Shown here: positions 44,244 through 55,195 of the stretch, one piece after another
Layout of the letters: every line of letters starts with the position of its first letter
Position numbering within the stretch: position 1 is the stretch's first letter
Source: Fodinibius halophilus
GTDB taxonomy: Bacteria > Bacteroidota > Rhodothermia > Balneolales > Balneolaceae
Length of the DNA: 64,000 bases
Direction of reading: 5' to 3'
Assembly: GCF_011059105.1 (NCBI RefSeq)
Contig: NZ_JAALLS010000005.1
Location: forward strand, 62,001-126,000
Notes under the pieces: model-generated
Databases searched by the model: none
What the model was told of the DNA's origin: nothing
The model's input: the letters and a program-made list of their open reading frames with translations, nothing else
Position numbers and translations under genes: made by a program

Positions 44244-45119
44244 CTATTTCACATCAAGCTGTTTCAGCAGCGAAGTAAGCCCCTCTTTCCAGTCTACCGG
44301 CTCCGATCCAAGTTCGTCTGCCAATTTTTGAGTATTCAGCTTTGAAAAAGAAGGACGCTCAGCTTCGGTAGCAAATACCGATGAGTCAACTGCCTCCAGG
44401 GTAATATCGATCTCGCTTAAGGTAAAAATTGTTTGGGCGAATTCGTACCAATTTATCAAACCCTTGGAACAGAGATGATAGGTACCTTTGGTATCCTTTT
44501 TCAAAAGAGCCAAACTTTTTTTTACGACCTCTTCCGTAAAGGTCGGGCTCCCCCACTGATCATCCACAACTTGTAGGCTGTCGCGTTCCTCCGCCAGTTT
44601 AAGCATCGTCTTCACAAAATTGCTCCCAAACTGTCCGCACAGCCAGGACACGCGAATAATCAGGTGATTTGCGGTAGTATTTCGAATAGCCTGCTCCCCC
44701 TCCCACTTTGTCTTGCCATACCAGTTTATGGGATCTGCGGGATGGTCCTCCGGATATCCCCGTGGACACTCCTGCTTATCAAGCTGAGAGCCCGGAAATA
44801 CATAATCTGTAGAATAATGCACCAGTTTAAATTCCAACTGCTGGCTTAATTCCGCCAAATACAGCACAGCTTCCACATTAATTTTTTGAGCTTGTTTTCG
44901 ATGTTTCTCAGCCCCATCAACATCGGTGTAGGCGGCACAATTGACTACCACATCCGGCTTTTGTTTCCTAAGCTCATCCGATACCTCCCGGTAGTGTGTA
45001 ATATCAAGTTGAGAAGAAGTATAGCTTAATAGTTCGATATCATCAGTTTCATTCTGTGCTAAAAAGCTTTGCCACTCTTTGCCCAGCTGCCCGGTAGCTC
45101 CCAACAATAATAATTTCAT
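44244..45119 (-). CDS. rfbD: dTDP-4-dehydrorhamnose reductase
   Basis: 291 residues. NAD(P) motif LLGATGQLGKEW, VNCAAYTDVDGAEKH, HYSTDYVFPG, INWYGKTKWEGEQ with Tyr-x3-Lys, and RVSWLCGQFG. It reduces the 4-keto group to give dTDP-L-rhamnose. Its ATG overlaps the rfbA stop by four bases (ATGA); 44 bases separate it from rfbC. Confidence 0.95.
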   Translation of the reverse strand: MKLLLLGATGQLGKEWQSFLAQNETDDIELLSYTSSQLDITHYREVSDELRKQKPDVVVNCAAYTDVDGAEKHRKQAQKINVEAVLYLAELSQQLEFKLVHYSTDYVFPGSQLDKQECPRGYPEDHPADPINWYGKTKWEGEQAIRNTTANHLIIRVSWLCGQFGSNFVKTMLKLAEERDSLQVVDDQWGSPTFTEEVVKKSLALLKKDTKGTYHLCSKGLINWYEFAQTIFTLSEIDITLEAVDSSVFATEAERPSFSKLNTQKLADELGSEPVDWKEGLTSLLKQLDVK

Positions 45120-45826
45120 GCTGTACTACTGCTTACAAGTTTATTAGCTCTCTTATATGACTTCGGCGTGCCGGCATCAGTCCACCAACCCTCCATTACA
45201 GAAAAGCGCATTTTATCTTCCTGGATATAATGATTATTGACATCGGTAATCTCCAGCTCTCCCCTGTCGGAAGGCTCCAAGGTGCGAATATAGTCAAAAA
45301 CTTGAGCATCATACATATACATCCCGGTCACTGCTAAATTGCTCTTCGGCTGGTCCGGTTTTTCTTCGATGCCAATAATTTTATCTCCATCTACTTCAGC
45401 GACCCCAAACCGCTCTGGGTCTTCTACTTCTTTTAACAAGATCTGTGCCCCTTGCCCCGGATAAGAATTCACTGCTTCTTCCAGCGAAGTTTGAAAAATA
45501 TTATCCCCTAAAATAACCGTCATACTGTCATCTCCTACAAAGTTTTCAGCCAACCCTAAAGCCTGGGCAATACCGCCTGCCTCATCTTGCACCTTATAGG
45601 TAAAACGACAACCAAAATCTTTGCCAGACCCCAAGAGGGTTACCACATCTCCCATGTGTTCGGTACCGGTAACAATCAGGATTTCATCAATCCCGACCCC
45701 CGTTAACTTTTCGATAGGGTAGTATATCATCGGCTTATTACCAATCGGTAATAAGTGTTTATTAGTAACCTTTGTGAGTGGATATAAACGGGAACCCGTG
45801 CCGCCAGCCAGTATAATGCCTTTCAT
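45116..45826 (-). CDS. rfbA: Short-form glucose-1-phosphate thymidylyltransferase
   Basis: 236 residues. Nucleotidyltransferase loop LAGGTGSRLYPLTKVTNKHL, then ILGDNIFQTSLE, and VEDPERFGVAEVDGDKI. RmlA enzymes of proteobacteria are near 290 residues; the short form lacks the C-terminal allosteric helix region, as in several Gram-positive and archaeal enzymes. It makes dTDP-glucose from glucose-1-phosphate and dTTP. First gene of the rhamnose operon, divergent from the first giant surface protein gene; rhamnose may decorate envelope glycans. Confidence 0.92.
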   Translation of the reverse strand: MKGIILAGGTGSRLYPLTKVTNKHLLPIGNKPMIYYPIEKLTGVGIDEILIVTGTEHMGDVVTLLGSGKDFGCRFTYKVQDEAGGIAQALGLAENFVGDDSMTVILGDNIFQTSLEEAVNSYPGQGAQILLKEVEDPERFGVAEVDGDKIIGIEEKPDQPKSNLAVTGMYMYDAQVFDYIRTLEPSDRGELEITDVNNHYIQEDKMRFSVMEGWWTDAGTPKSYKRANKLVSSSTA

Positions 45827-46073
45827 TAAAGTATACCTAAGTTCATTAAGTTTTATTTAAATGTTCCGATAAGATGAATACTAATGATATTATTACCGTT
45901 TTAAAAAGTAGATTGACAAATTATTATTGAGATTTCTTAACAAAACCGCTGCTCAAAAACTCCAACAAGAGCTATACTCACATTTAATGCCCCATCTAAC
46001 AATGGGCCCATATATCCGGAGCAACTACAGGTTTTGCAAAATCTTCTAAGAGATTATTAAATACCAACAAGAT

Positions 46074-49000
46074 ATGATCCATTCACTAAAAGACCGAAAT
46101 ATATTCCTTGTGGTCTTTATTGGAGGATTGCTCTGTCTTTTTTCGACCCAAACATTTGCCCAAAGCAAAACATGGGTTGGAACAACTGATGCCGATTGGC
46201 ATAACCCTAATAACTGGAGCCCTTCCGGTGTACCATCCAGTAGTGCATCTGTGACTATTGAGCCCAATGGCGGAAATCCCTTTCCGGTTATCTCAAATTC
46301 TGATGTAACTGTAGCCGACATCCAAATATCGAACTACAGCGGAGGGCAGCTTACCGTTAACAATAATCAAACACTTACCATCACGAACGGCCTTGAAATA
46401 ATATCCGGGGGAACTCTTTTTATTGAAAGCGGCGGCACGGTGCATCTAAGCGGCGGGGCCTTTTCAATGGATTACAGTAATACTCTGATCGATATCTCTA
46501 CCGGTAGTTTTATCAGTGATGTTGATGTTACTATTAAAGGTAACGGCCTTAATGCAGGATCAGGAACTGTAACCTTTAATGGCAATTTTAATCTGCCAAC
46601 CAGCAAAGTATTTAACACCGAAACAGCTGATGTCACTATAGCAGGTGTTTCAGAAATAAACGGTACCTATAACGGAGATGACGGGGACACCGTTTTTGAT
46701 AATGATGTAGAGGTACGAAGCGGTGGAGTTATTAACCTCGATACCGGTACCATTACCTTTAACGGGCAGGGCTATGTTCGCAGTAACGGAACCCTTAATA
46801 TGGGAAGTGGCACCGTTAACGTGAATACAAACTTAACGGCCGAAAGCAATGGTAACATCCATGTTGATGACGGAACCCTTAATGTGCAGGGAAATGCTAA
46901 CTTTCAAAGCAACGGGAATTTATCAATTGATACGGGAACTGTAAACGTAACCGGCGATGCCTCTCTTGAAAGTGGCGGAGATTTTGATCTCAACACCGGC
47001 TCGTTCAACGTAGGGGGCGATGCCTCTTTTACCAATGGAGGTACTGTTAACGCCGGTGGTTCCGATATGAACCTGGAAGGGGACATAACAGTTCAGAGTG
47101 GTGGCGACTTTAATGCTGATACCAGTACGGTTGTTTTTAGTGGCGACTCTACGCAAACCATTAATACCAACGGGAATGACCTTAACTTTTATGATGTAGT
47201 GGTCGATTCCGGTTCAACGCTACAAACCGACGGCTCTTCAGAAAATACGATTACGATTGAAAATGACTTAACCATTGAAGAAGATGGCACTTTAATCGTA
47301 AATGATGACGACAATATTGACGTACAGGGGGACTTGAACAATAACGGTACTATTGACAGCGGCGACCCTTTTGTATACGAAATAACAACCCCCTCACTAA
47401 CAGAAGTCCTGGTAGCGTACGACCAGAAAATGGATCCCACGACCTCAACCAACACTTCTAATTATTCCATCAATAAAGGGATCTCAATAACCAATGCTAC
47501 CCTCAATGCGTCCGACTCTACCGTAACCTTAACAGTCACCCCTCAACTCACTGAAAATACCGAGTATACGCTTACCATAAATGATGTAGAGTCAGCTGAC
47601 GGTGAAAAAATATCGCAGGACCATGTAAAACGTTTTACGGTCCTTATTGATATAACATATTACAGCAGAACAACCGGCCAATGGGATGCCCCCAACTCAT
47701 GGTCTACCGACAGCCATACCGGACCGGCAGCCTCCAGCATACCCAATGCCCAGAACGGAGAAAAAGCAATTATTGGAAATAACCATACCATTACGCTGGG
47801 TTCTACGCAGGATATCAGTAACCTGGAGCAACTGGTGATAAACAGCACCGGCAATTTTCATATTGCCAGTGGCGATACCCTTATCACGAAGAATTTTGTG
47901 GTCGAGGGGGATGGCACCTTTGCACTCCAAAACGGGGGAACCTTACAAATAGGTGCCTCCGACGGTATTACTGCAGTTGGAAATAATAAAGGCAATATTC
48001 AAACCGGTACCCGACAATTTAATAATGCCGCAAATTATATTTATGACGGCAACAGTTTACAGCACACCGGGTCCGGGCTACCCCAAAATATTAATGATCT
48101 TCGTATCAATAACAGTTCAGGAGTGATCGCCACCGGAAATATTCAAACCAATGGCACCCTCTACCTGGAAAATGGTACACTTACCATTCCATCGGGACAA
48201 GGTATAATTGCAAACACCAAATCGATACAGAGTGGCAATTTAAAATTCACCCGTATTCTTTCGGGATCTCGAGGCTGGCGTATGCTTAGCTCACCAGTGG
48301 CAACCAATTATAATAACTTATTGGACGGCCTCATCACTCAAGGATATAATGGAGCACATTATGATGCTTCTACCGCCCCTTATGATACTTTGCAACCTAA
48401 TGTATTGTACTATGATGAAACCCATCAGGGGACCGATAACCAGCGGTGGCGAGTCCCCAGCTCGGCCTCAACTTCGGTACCCTCAGGCTTGGGGCATAAC
48501 GTATACCTTTTTGGGGATGTCTTTGGGGATAGTCGTTACAATGATACCCTCCCGGATACGATCTCTGTTGTTGGACAAGAAAATGAAGGAACCGGAAATA
48601 AAGTGAACCTCAATATCACACACACGGCCGCTGCAGATACCGGATGGAACTTGGTCGGAAATCCTTATGGGGCCTCTATAGACTGGGACAACAGTAGCGG
48701 ATGGACGAAAACCAACGTGGATCAAACCATCTATGTATGGGATGCCAACTCCAGCTCATATAAAACCTGGAATGGTACAACCGGAAGCCTGGGAAATGGG
48801 CTCATCCCTCCTTTTCAGGCTTTTTGGATAAAAGCCAATGCTGATAATCCCGAACTTACCGTCACCCAGGATGCTAAAACTTTCGGGGGCAATTTTGTAG
48901 GCAAAGTGCCCGGTAGCGCTCCCCCCACTATAGAAATTGCATTGCAGCGCAATGGCACTAAAAACAGTATCCATTTCAGCTTTCACGAAAATGCACGAGT

Positions 49001-49715
49001 TGGAAAAGATCAGCTAGACGGATACTATCTGCAACCGCCCCCTGAAATTGGAACCTATTCAAAACTTTTCTCCATTGGTCGTAATCATAAGCAATTTTCA
49101 ATCAATGCCTTGCCACTCAATTTTGGGGTCCCAATCGAAATTCCAATCAGTGCTGCTGTTTTCAAAAAAGGTCAAAAGGTTTCAAAAACAGTATCACTGA
49201 ATATCGCCGAGGTTAAAGAATTACCCTATAGTTGGTCTGTCACCCTAATTGATCGTAAAACTGGCAAAGAGATCCCCCCTCAAAAAGGATTTACATATCA
49301 ATTTCGCACCCCGGGTGCTCCTGCAAAGGCTAATACAGCAGATGAACAGATCCTCGAAAAAGAGTATCACATAATAGGCGAATCGGACCCCGCCAAAGCC
49401 CGATTTGCACTTCGTATCGACCCGGGCACAGCTGCTTCAGGACTCCCCAAGAAAATTGATCTCAAGCAAAACTACCCTAATCCCTTTAACCCGGAAACAA
49501 CCATTCGGTTCACCCTGCCTATCCAAAATAAAGCTACGCTGGAAATCTATGATATCCTGGGTCGTAAAGTAGCTACTATCTTCAATGACAAATCATTCCA
49601 GGCCGGTTTACATAGTATCAATTGGGATGCTTCAAAAGTCGCAAGTGGCACATATATTTACAGACTAATAGTAGAGGACCGAGTCATCACTAAAAAAATG
49701 ACTCTCATCAAATAA
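46074..49715 (+). CDS. Giant T9SS-exported surface protein 1 with beta-helix repeats
   Basis: 1213 residues. Signal peptide to TFAQ (about 29). A W...DWHNPNNWSPSGVP module (33-75), then a repeat region in which residues 202-348 form seven units of exactly 21 residues (for example DTGTVNVTGDASLESGGDFD), typical of a beta-helix stalk. A Big_5-like Ig domain at about 440-525 follows, a second GQWDAPNSWS module, a module beginning GWRMLSSPV near residue 733 that is shared by all three giants, and a C-terminal T9SS type A sorting domain at about 1130-1213 (NYPNPFNPETTIRF, YDILGR, VITKKMTLIK). It would pass the outer membrane through the type IX system and be anchored or released. No enzyme motif. 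Confidence 0.88.
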   Translation: MIHSLKDRNIFLVVFIGGLLCLFSTQTFAQSKTWVGTTDADWHNPNNWSPSGVPSSSASVTIEPNGGNPFPVISNSDVTVADIQISNYSGGQLTVNNNQTLTITNGLEIISGGTLFIESGGTVHLSGGAFSMDYSNTLIDISTGSFISDVDVTIKGNGLNAGSGTVTFNGNFNLPTSKVFNTETADVTIAGVSEINGTYNGDDGDTVFDNDVEVRSGGVINLDTGTITFNGQGYVRSNGTLNMGSGTVNVNTNLTAESNGNIHVDDGTLNVQGNANFQSNGNLSIDTGTVNVTGDASLESGGDFDLNTGSFNVGGDASFTNGGTVNAGGSDMNLEGDITVQSGGDFNADTSTVVFSGDSTQTINTNGNDLNFYDVVVDSGSTLQTDGSSENTITIENDLTIEEDGTLIVNDDDNIDVQGDLNNNGTIDSGDPFVYEITTPSLTEVLVAYDQKMDPTTSTNTSNYSINKGISITNATLNASDSTVTLTVTPQLTENTEYTLTINDVESADGEKISQDHVKRFTVLIDITYYSRTTGQWDAPNSWSTDSHTGPAASSIPNAQNGEKAIIGNNHTITLGSTQDISNLEQLVINSTGNFHIASGDTLITKNFVVEGDGTFALQNGGTLQIGASDGITAVGNNKGNIQTGTRQFNNAANYIYDGNSLQHTGSGLPQNINDLRINNSSGVIATGNIQTNGTLYLENGTLTIPSGQGIIANTKSIQSGNLKFTRILSGSRGWRMLSSPVATNYNNLLDGLITQGYNGAHYDASTAPYDTLQPNVLYYDETHQGTDNQRWRVPSSASTSVPSGLGHNVYLFGDVFGDSRYNDTLPDTISVVGQENEGTGNKVNLNITHTAAADTGWNLVGNPYGASIDWDNSSGWTKTNVDQTIYVWDANSSSYKTWNGTTGSLGNGLIPPFQAFWIKANADNPELTVTQDAKTFGGNFVGKVPGSAPPTIEIALQRNGTKNSIHFSFHENARVGKDQLDGYYLQPPPEIGTYSKLFSIGRNHKQFSINALPLNFGVPIEIPISAAVFKKGQKVSKTVSLNIAEVKELPYSWSVTLIDRKTGKEIPPQKGFTYQFRTPGAPAKANTADEQILEKEYHIIGESDPAKARFALRIDPGTAASGLPKKIDLKQNYPNPFNPETTIRFTLPIQNKATLEIYDILGRKVATIFNDKSFQAGLHSINWDASKVASGTYIYRLIVEDRVITKKMTLIK
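46677..47117 (+). repeat. Seven tandem 63-bp coding repeats
   Basis: Residues 202-348 of the first giant protein divide into seven 21-residue units without gaps: they start DDGDTV, DTGTIT, GSGTVN, DDGTLN, DTGTVN, NTGSFN and GGSDMN. The DNA copies have diverged, so the conservation is at protein level. Confidence 0.85.
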
Positions 49716-49874
49716 TAGACGGTCTCACGCAACTATTATTTGAAATCTATCCAATCTAATAGAGTTTTTATTACGTAACTTTAATGAGAGTCAATGGGCC
49801 ACTAACCCCAGCGCAGGCAATCTGTTAGTGTCTATTTGACAAAAATTTGGAAGCCATACCCAAATGCAGGCTGT

Positions 49875-49900
49875 ATTCAATTAAAAAATTTTAATTGAAT
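49875..49900. repeat. AT-rich perfect inverted repeat between giant genes
   Basis: ATTCAATTAAAA and TTTTAATTGAAT are exact inverted copies around AA. It lies 159 bases after the first giant gene and 101 before the second. It may act as a terminator-like or protective hairpin. Confidence 0.55.
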
Positions 49901-50001
49901 AGTAAAGCTTTTACATTACTGGTGTATAATAGTGCTAAAGGGTTACTAAATAATTACTTCCAGACGGCTTAATAAGAAGAAAGGTATTTGTAGGAAAGCC
50001 A

Positions 50002-53000
50002 TTGAAAAAAAAAGGTTACATATTATGTATAACTATGGGTATCCTATTTTTGGGATTTTCTCCATTAAGGGCTCAGACTGCTGATGTCATTAAAGCATCA
50101 GGGGCTACCGAACTCTCAATTGATTCGGTTGCCACTCAAGGATTCACATCTATTGACGGACCCACAATTCGTGAAACGGTTTCCGGTCAACTGGCCGCGG
50201 GAGGAACTATTGCCTTAACTCTACCCGACGGTTTTGTATGGAACACTGGTTTAACCGGTAGTGACATAACTATCACTATTGAACCAACCGGAGCAGCCAA
50301 TACGAAACTTCAGGTAGGTTTCACCTCCATCACCTCTTCGGCTGCAACATTTACCGTCGATCGCCAAAGCACCACTAATGGAAATGGTCAAGGCCCCGGC
50401 CGGGTAGAAATACAGGGTCTGCAACTACGACCAGACACCTTGGCTGTACCTTTTGAAAAACAGATTACTAATACCGGGTCTACCGGTCCCGATAAAAACT
50501 ACGGTAATCTTAGTACAGCGGTTGGAGCTATTTCTCAGGTCAGTGTAGAAACTGCTTCTGATGGCAGCGGGCAAGTAGTCCCAAGCCAAGATATACTGGC
50601 CGGTGATTCATTTACTGTATATGCTATCGGTCGAGATGTGGGAGATAATTTCGTAGAAAACGTTAGTCTTGCAAATACCAGTGACTGGTCATTGGTTGGT
50701 GGTAACGGGAATATTCCCCAAACAGCCATCACCTCATCAAATGACCGTAAAAGTGCCACTTTTTCTTCTCAAACAACCGGTACCACCAAAATAAAAGCTG
50801 TATACAGCGAAGTTACCAATGTCACTTCTGATCTCATTACTATGCTCCCTCGACCTACTGATGCCGTTACCATCAATACTCAACCCTCTGGCACTGCCAC
50901 TGCCGGCTCTGCGTTCAGTACCGCTCCAGTCATATATTTGCGCGACCAGTTCGGAAACAAAGTAACCACTGACAACAGTACACAGGTTACCGCAAGCATC
51001 GCTTCGGGTAATGGAACGCTATCCGGTACGCTCACGCGAACAGTTTCCGCTGGAGAAATTACGTTTACCGGACTGTCTGCTAATATTGCTAATACCATCA
51101 CCTTGCAGTTTTCAAGTAGCGGGATAACATCTGCTACTTCTAACGCTATCGTTATTGAACCGGCAGCCGCATCCAACCTAACATACATTCAACAACCCAC
51201 CAATACGGCTGAAAATAAAACCATTGATCCTCCGGTAGAGGTACAGCTATTAGATTCCTTTGGAAATAAAGTTCCACAAAGCGGAGTATCAGTAACTATC
51301 GGAAGCGAACCCTATTGGCACAACAGCACACTTTCAACCACCACAGATGGCAGTGGTATTGCTACTTTTAATGACCTAAACGTTGCCAATAAAACGGCTC
51401 CTGATACCGTACAACTTACAACCGATTTTTCCAACTCTTCGCCTGTTAGCAGTGACCCATTCACGATAATCAGTAAAAATGCCTTAGCCAAGTATAGCAT
51501 TAAAACCACCTCCGATACCGATATCGGCACCCAACAAGCCGGAACGCCCTTTACCGTCAGGATTACAGCTCTTAACGGAAATGATAATCCCTTTACCTTT
51601 TCGGCGGATAGCACGCTTACCATTACTGCCGATAATACGTTGGAAGGCGACAGTTCTAATGTCACTATTTTAAATGGAAATAGCAGTATAGATACAACCC
51701 TGACATTTACTTCCACAGGAAGTACCCGTCTTTATGCTGATTCGAGTGAAACTATTTTTGGACGCAGTAACACCTTCAACGTTACTCCATCCGATTCAAT
51801 TGATACAAATACAACCATTGTATCAGCAGATCCAGGCCAAATCACCGCTGACGGCAGTAGTAACGCTACCATCACCGTACAGATAAAAGATGAATTTGGA
51901 AACAATCTTGTAAGCGGCGGCGATACCGTTCAGTTGACAACTGATGCCGGCACCTTTAATGGCGGTGTACAAACAATCACAGCAAATGATAATGGTGATG
52001 GGACCTATAGCGCCGTTCTAACCGCTCCTACCACTGCCGGCACCACTGCTAATATAAATGCCACTGTAAATGGCCGATCAATTTCTGACCAAGCGGCTGT
52101 ATCATTCGAAGCGGGAGAAATAACCGGATTTTCGTTTCAACTACCTCAAAATAGTGGTAGTCCTGCGACACAAACAGCAGGTGTCCCTTTTGATATTGAT
52201 GTCAATGCCATCGATGCCAACGGTAACACTGTACCGGATTTCAATGGTTCGGTTACCTTTACCACTAACTCCAGCCTTACTACAGGTGGGACAGCCACTT
52301 TTTCAAACGGTCAGTTACTAAACCATTCGTTGACCCTTACAAAAGCTGATTCTAATGTTACAATTACGGCAACAGCTGATAACCTATATAACATTACAGG
52401 CACAAGTGCGAGCTTTATAATTCAGCCGAACAGTCCGGATGCTTCTAAATCCACATTGGTAGCTACGCCAAATGTTCTGCAAAATGATAACTCTTTTGAA
52501 ACGGTCATTGCTGTTATACTCAATGACACCTACAATAATCGGGTTTACCAACAGCAAACGGTATCTCTAAATCTTACTCAGCTTGAAGAAAACAACAGCA
52601 GTTCTCCCGATGGAGTCGCAGAAGCTTCCCTGGCGAATGGGTCTAACATTCCTTTTAATAATTCAAAAGCGGTATATAGAGATACGCTTACGGCTACCAC
52701 AACTATTGAAATTGTAGAAATTACGGGCGCCTTTGGTAACTCCCCTTCTACAACTATTGCCCAAACAGATACTGTTGATATTGTAGTCCCTAATACCTGG
52801 ACGGCTGGCGCCGGGGGGCCCAGTGGCAATCGCACTGATTGGACCAACCCTGAAAATTGGTCCCAAAACCAGGTCCCTGACAGTACCGACTTTGTTATTA
52901 TACCAAACATCAGTGACCTACCTATACTAGATTTAAATATTGATGTAGGCAGCCTCGAAATTCAATCAGGGGTTTCCCTAATCTTATTTGGAGGCAACGC

Positions 53001-55176
53001 CATTACCTTATCAGGCAACCTTAACATAGACGGAACGCTTGATATTGAAGATAACACCGAAATTGCCGTTGGTGGTGATTTTTTAGGCTCCGGCTCGTTT
53101 TCGGCCGGGCAATCTACCGATATTCTAATAGATGGCGATATTTATGTCCCCAGCTTCTTAGCCCGTACCTCCGGCTCACATATTACTCTGGCGGGTAGTA
53201 CCCCACAGGTTATTTCATCCGCTAATATTCTTACCCAAAACCTGAATATCCAAAATGATGTCAATGTTAATTCGGCTAACGATCTAATTGACACCTCGGT
53301 ATTAACTATCAATAGTGGTAAAACACTTGAACTTAACACCGGTGCAAATGATACACTCGATGTTTCCCAAGAAATAACAGGCGATGGAACTCTTCTCATC
53401 AATGACAATGCCATCGTCATGAGCGGAAACTTTAACCTACAAGATATAGATGCTTCACAAGGCACCGTTATTTTTGGGGTCCGCCCGGGCCAAGATCCCA
53501 GCAGCTCATCGCTGTCTGAACAACAGGTTTCGAATTTGGATCAGATGAAAAATGCGATAGTCAATAACAACTTTGGGGTCGAAACATTTGCTGATGTTGT
53601 TGTCGATGGTACCCTTACTCTGGAAAACGGCCCCCTTACTATCAGTTCGGGAAAAAGCCTGATTGCTCCAAACCAGGTGTACAACAACGGTAATTTAAAA
53701 TTACAGCGGACCATAAGTTCACAACAGGGCTGGCTCATGATAAGCGCTCCCATCAATACCGATTTTACCGACTTTTTCTCGGGCTCAGACACACTTACTG
53801 TTCAGGGCATAACCGGATCTACATACCCTAGCCGACAACCAAACCTGCTCTACTATAACGAAACTATCCCGGGTACCGACAACCAGCGCTGGCGTGCTCC
53901 TTCTTCAATGAGCAGCTCGATACAAGATCCTGACTCTACAGGCCGAGGTTTCTTCTTCTATGTATTCGGAGATGTATCAAGCGACACTGATTATAATGAT
54001 ACACTTCCAGTAACACTGGAAGTCAGCGGCCAAGAGTATAAACATGCAAACAGCTCTTTCAACTTTAGCTCAGTAACATATACTGCAGCCGCAGATACCG
54101 GGTGGAACTTGGTAGGCAACCCCTGGGCCGCTACCCTGGACTGGGATGCTGCGGGCTGGACAAAAACCAATATTGACAATGCGGTTTATGTTTGGGATCC
54201 ATCTACGAATAGCTATTTAACCTGGAACGGCATAGATGGTTCACTTAACGATGGACTTATCAAACCATTTCAGGCATTTTGGATTAAAGCCAATGGTGAG
54301 AGTCCCGTATTATCCATCGATAAATCAGTTAAAACTACGGGCGGAAACTACCATGGCAAATCTAAAAAGAAACCCGCTTCCATCGGTTTTCTTCTAGAGA
54401 CGGATAGTCTTTCTAATGAAATGCATCTGACGTTAACCTCCGATGGGAGTCAAGGGTATGATCCCCGCGATGCCTACCGCCTGTTGCCCTTTAATACCGA
54501 TACCTATCTTGAATTCTATACTACCCTTGAGGACGGAACTGAACTTGCTATCAATAACCTGGCCCGTAGTTTTGGCAAATCGGTTACGATACCACTTCAC
54601 CTAGGAGGATATAAGAATGGAACACCCATTAATGGAGAGTATACGATATCTTGGCCCAACTTCGGTAAGGTTCCCGAGGCTTGGACCATAAAACTCATAG
54701 ACCGTGAAAAGGATAAAAAGATTGATCTCCGAAAAAACACCTTTTACAGCTTCGACCTGTCTCAATCAAAAAAGAAAACCGTCTCAAAAAACACCCTAGA
54801 AAACTTCCGACTTACCAAAAAGTCTCCTGCTAAAAATAAAATGAAAAATGGATCCGGAGACAGCCGGTTTGCAATCCGAATAGAACCCGGTGCTGATGGT
54901 GCAGGTATCCCTGATGAGTACTCACTGGGTATAAACTATCCCAATCCATTTAGCGAATGGACCAAAATAAAATATAATACCCCTGTAGAAGGCAAAGTAA
55001 AACTACTCATTTATGACATCCTTGGCAGACGCGTAAAAACCCTCCTCAATGAACGCCGCAAAGCTGCCTACCACGAACTAAAATGGACACCAACTCAACT
55101 TGCCAGCGGGGTCTATATTTGTGTAATGCGGGCCGGCGGAAAACAGTTTACCAAGAAGCTGACATACTTCAAGTAG
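50002..55176 (+). CDS. Giant T9SS-exported surface protein 2 with invasin-like Ig repeats
   Basis: 1724 residues from TTG 50002, with AGGAAAG six bases upstream; the TTG is needed for a full signal peptide (KGYILCITMGILFLGFSPLR). Residues 27-175 form a domain (GGTIALTLPDGFVWNTG) also present in giant 3. Then come several invasin/Big_1-type Ig repeats (DQFGNKV..., DSFGNKVPQSG, SSNATITVQIKDEFGNNL), a W...DWTNPENWSQNQVP module near 932, the GWLMISAPI shared module near 1242, and a T9SS sorting domain at about 1640-1724 (INYPNPFSEWTKIKY, YDILGR, KKLTYFK). A surface adhesin or structural role is inferred from the Ig repeats. Confidence 0.86.
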   Translation: MKKKGYILCITMGILFLGFSPLRAQTADVIKASGATELSIDSVATQGFTSIDGPTIRETVSGQLAAGGTIALTLPDGFVWNTGLTGSDITITIEPTGAANTKLQVGFTSITSSAATFTVDRQSTTNGNGQGPGRVEIQGLQLRPDTLAVPFEKQITNTGSTGPDKNYGNLSTAVGAISQVSVETASDGSGQVVPSQDILAGDSFTVYAIGRDVGDNFVENVSLANTSDWSLVGGNGNIPQTAITSSNDRKSATFSSQTTGTTKIKAVYSEVTNVTSDLITMLPRPTDAVTINTQPSGTATAGSAFSTAPVIYLRDQFGNKVTTDNSTQVTASIASGNGTLSGTLTRTVSAGEITFTGLSANIANTITLQFSSSGITSATSNAIVIEPAAASNLTYIQQPTNTAENKTIDPPVEVQLLDSFGNKVPQSGVSVTIGSEPYWHNSTLSTTTDGSGIATFNDLNVANKTAPDTVQLTTDFSNSSPVSSDPFTIISKNALAKYSIKTTSDTDIGTQQAGTPFTVRITALNGNDNPFTFSADSTLTITADNTLEGDSSNVTILNGNSSIDTTLTFTSTGSTRLYADSSETIFGRSNTFNVTPSDSIDTNTTIVSADPGQITADGSSNATITVQIKDEFGNNLVSGGDTVQLTTDAGTFNGGVQTITANDNGDGTYSAVLTAPTTAGTTANINATVNGRSISDQAAVSFEAGEITGFSFQLPQNSGSPATQTAGVPFDIDVNAIDANGNTVPDFNGSVTFTTNSSLTTGGTATFSNGQLLNHSLTLTKADSNVTITATADNLYNITGTSASFIIQPNSPDASKSTLVATPNVLQNDNSFETVIAVILNDTYNNRVYQQQTVSLNLTQLEENNSSSPDGVAEASLANGSNIPFNNSKAVYRDTLTATTTIEIVEITGAFGNSPSTTIAQTDTVDIVVPNTWTAGAGGPSGNRTDWTNPENWSQNQVPDSTDFVIIPNISDLPILDLNIDVGSLEIQSGVSLILFGGNAITLSGNLNIDGTLDIEDNTEIAVGGDFLGSGSFSAGQSTDILIDGDIYVPSFLARTSGSHITLAGSTPQVISSANILTQNLNIQNDVNVNSANDLIDTSVLTINSGKTLELNTGANDTLDVSQEITGDGTLLINDNAIVMSGNFNLQDIDASQGTVIFGVRPGQDPSSSSLSEQQVSNLDQMKNAIVNNNFGVETFADVVVDGTLTLENGPLTISSGKSLIAPNQVYNNGNLKLQRTISSQQGWLMISAPINTDFTDFFSGSDTLTVQGITGSTYPSRQPNLLYYNETIPGTDNQRWRAPSSMSSSIQDPDSTGRGFFFYVFGDVSSDTDYNDTLPVTLEVSGQEYKHANSSFNFSSVTYTAAADTGWNLVGNPWAATLDWDAAGWTKTNIDNAVYVWDPSTNSYLTWNGIDGSLNDGLIKPFQAFWIKANGESPVLSIDKSVKTTGGNYHGKSKKKPASIGFLLETDSLSNEMHLTLTSDGSQGYDPRDAYRLLPFNTDTYLEFYTTLEDGTELAINNLARSFGKSVTIPLHLGGYKNGTPINGEYTISWPNFGKVPEAWTIKLIDREKDKKIDLRKNTFYSFDLSQSKKKTVSKNTLENFRLTKKSPAKNKMKNGSGDSRFAIRIEPGADGAGIPDEYSLGINYPNPFSEWTKIKYNTPVEGKVKLLIYDILGRRVKTLLNERRKAAYHELKWTPTQLASGVYICVMRAGGKQFTKKLTYFK

Positions 55177-55195
55177 CATCAATATTAAAATTAAC

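Noticed and set aside
46677-47117. CRISPR-like array
   Set aside because: The 63-bp period is coding, in frame, diverged at DNA level, with no identical repeat-spacer structure.
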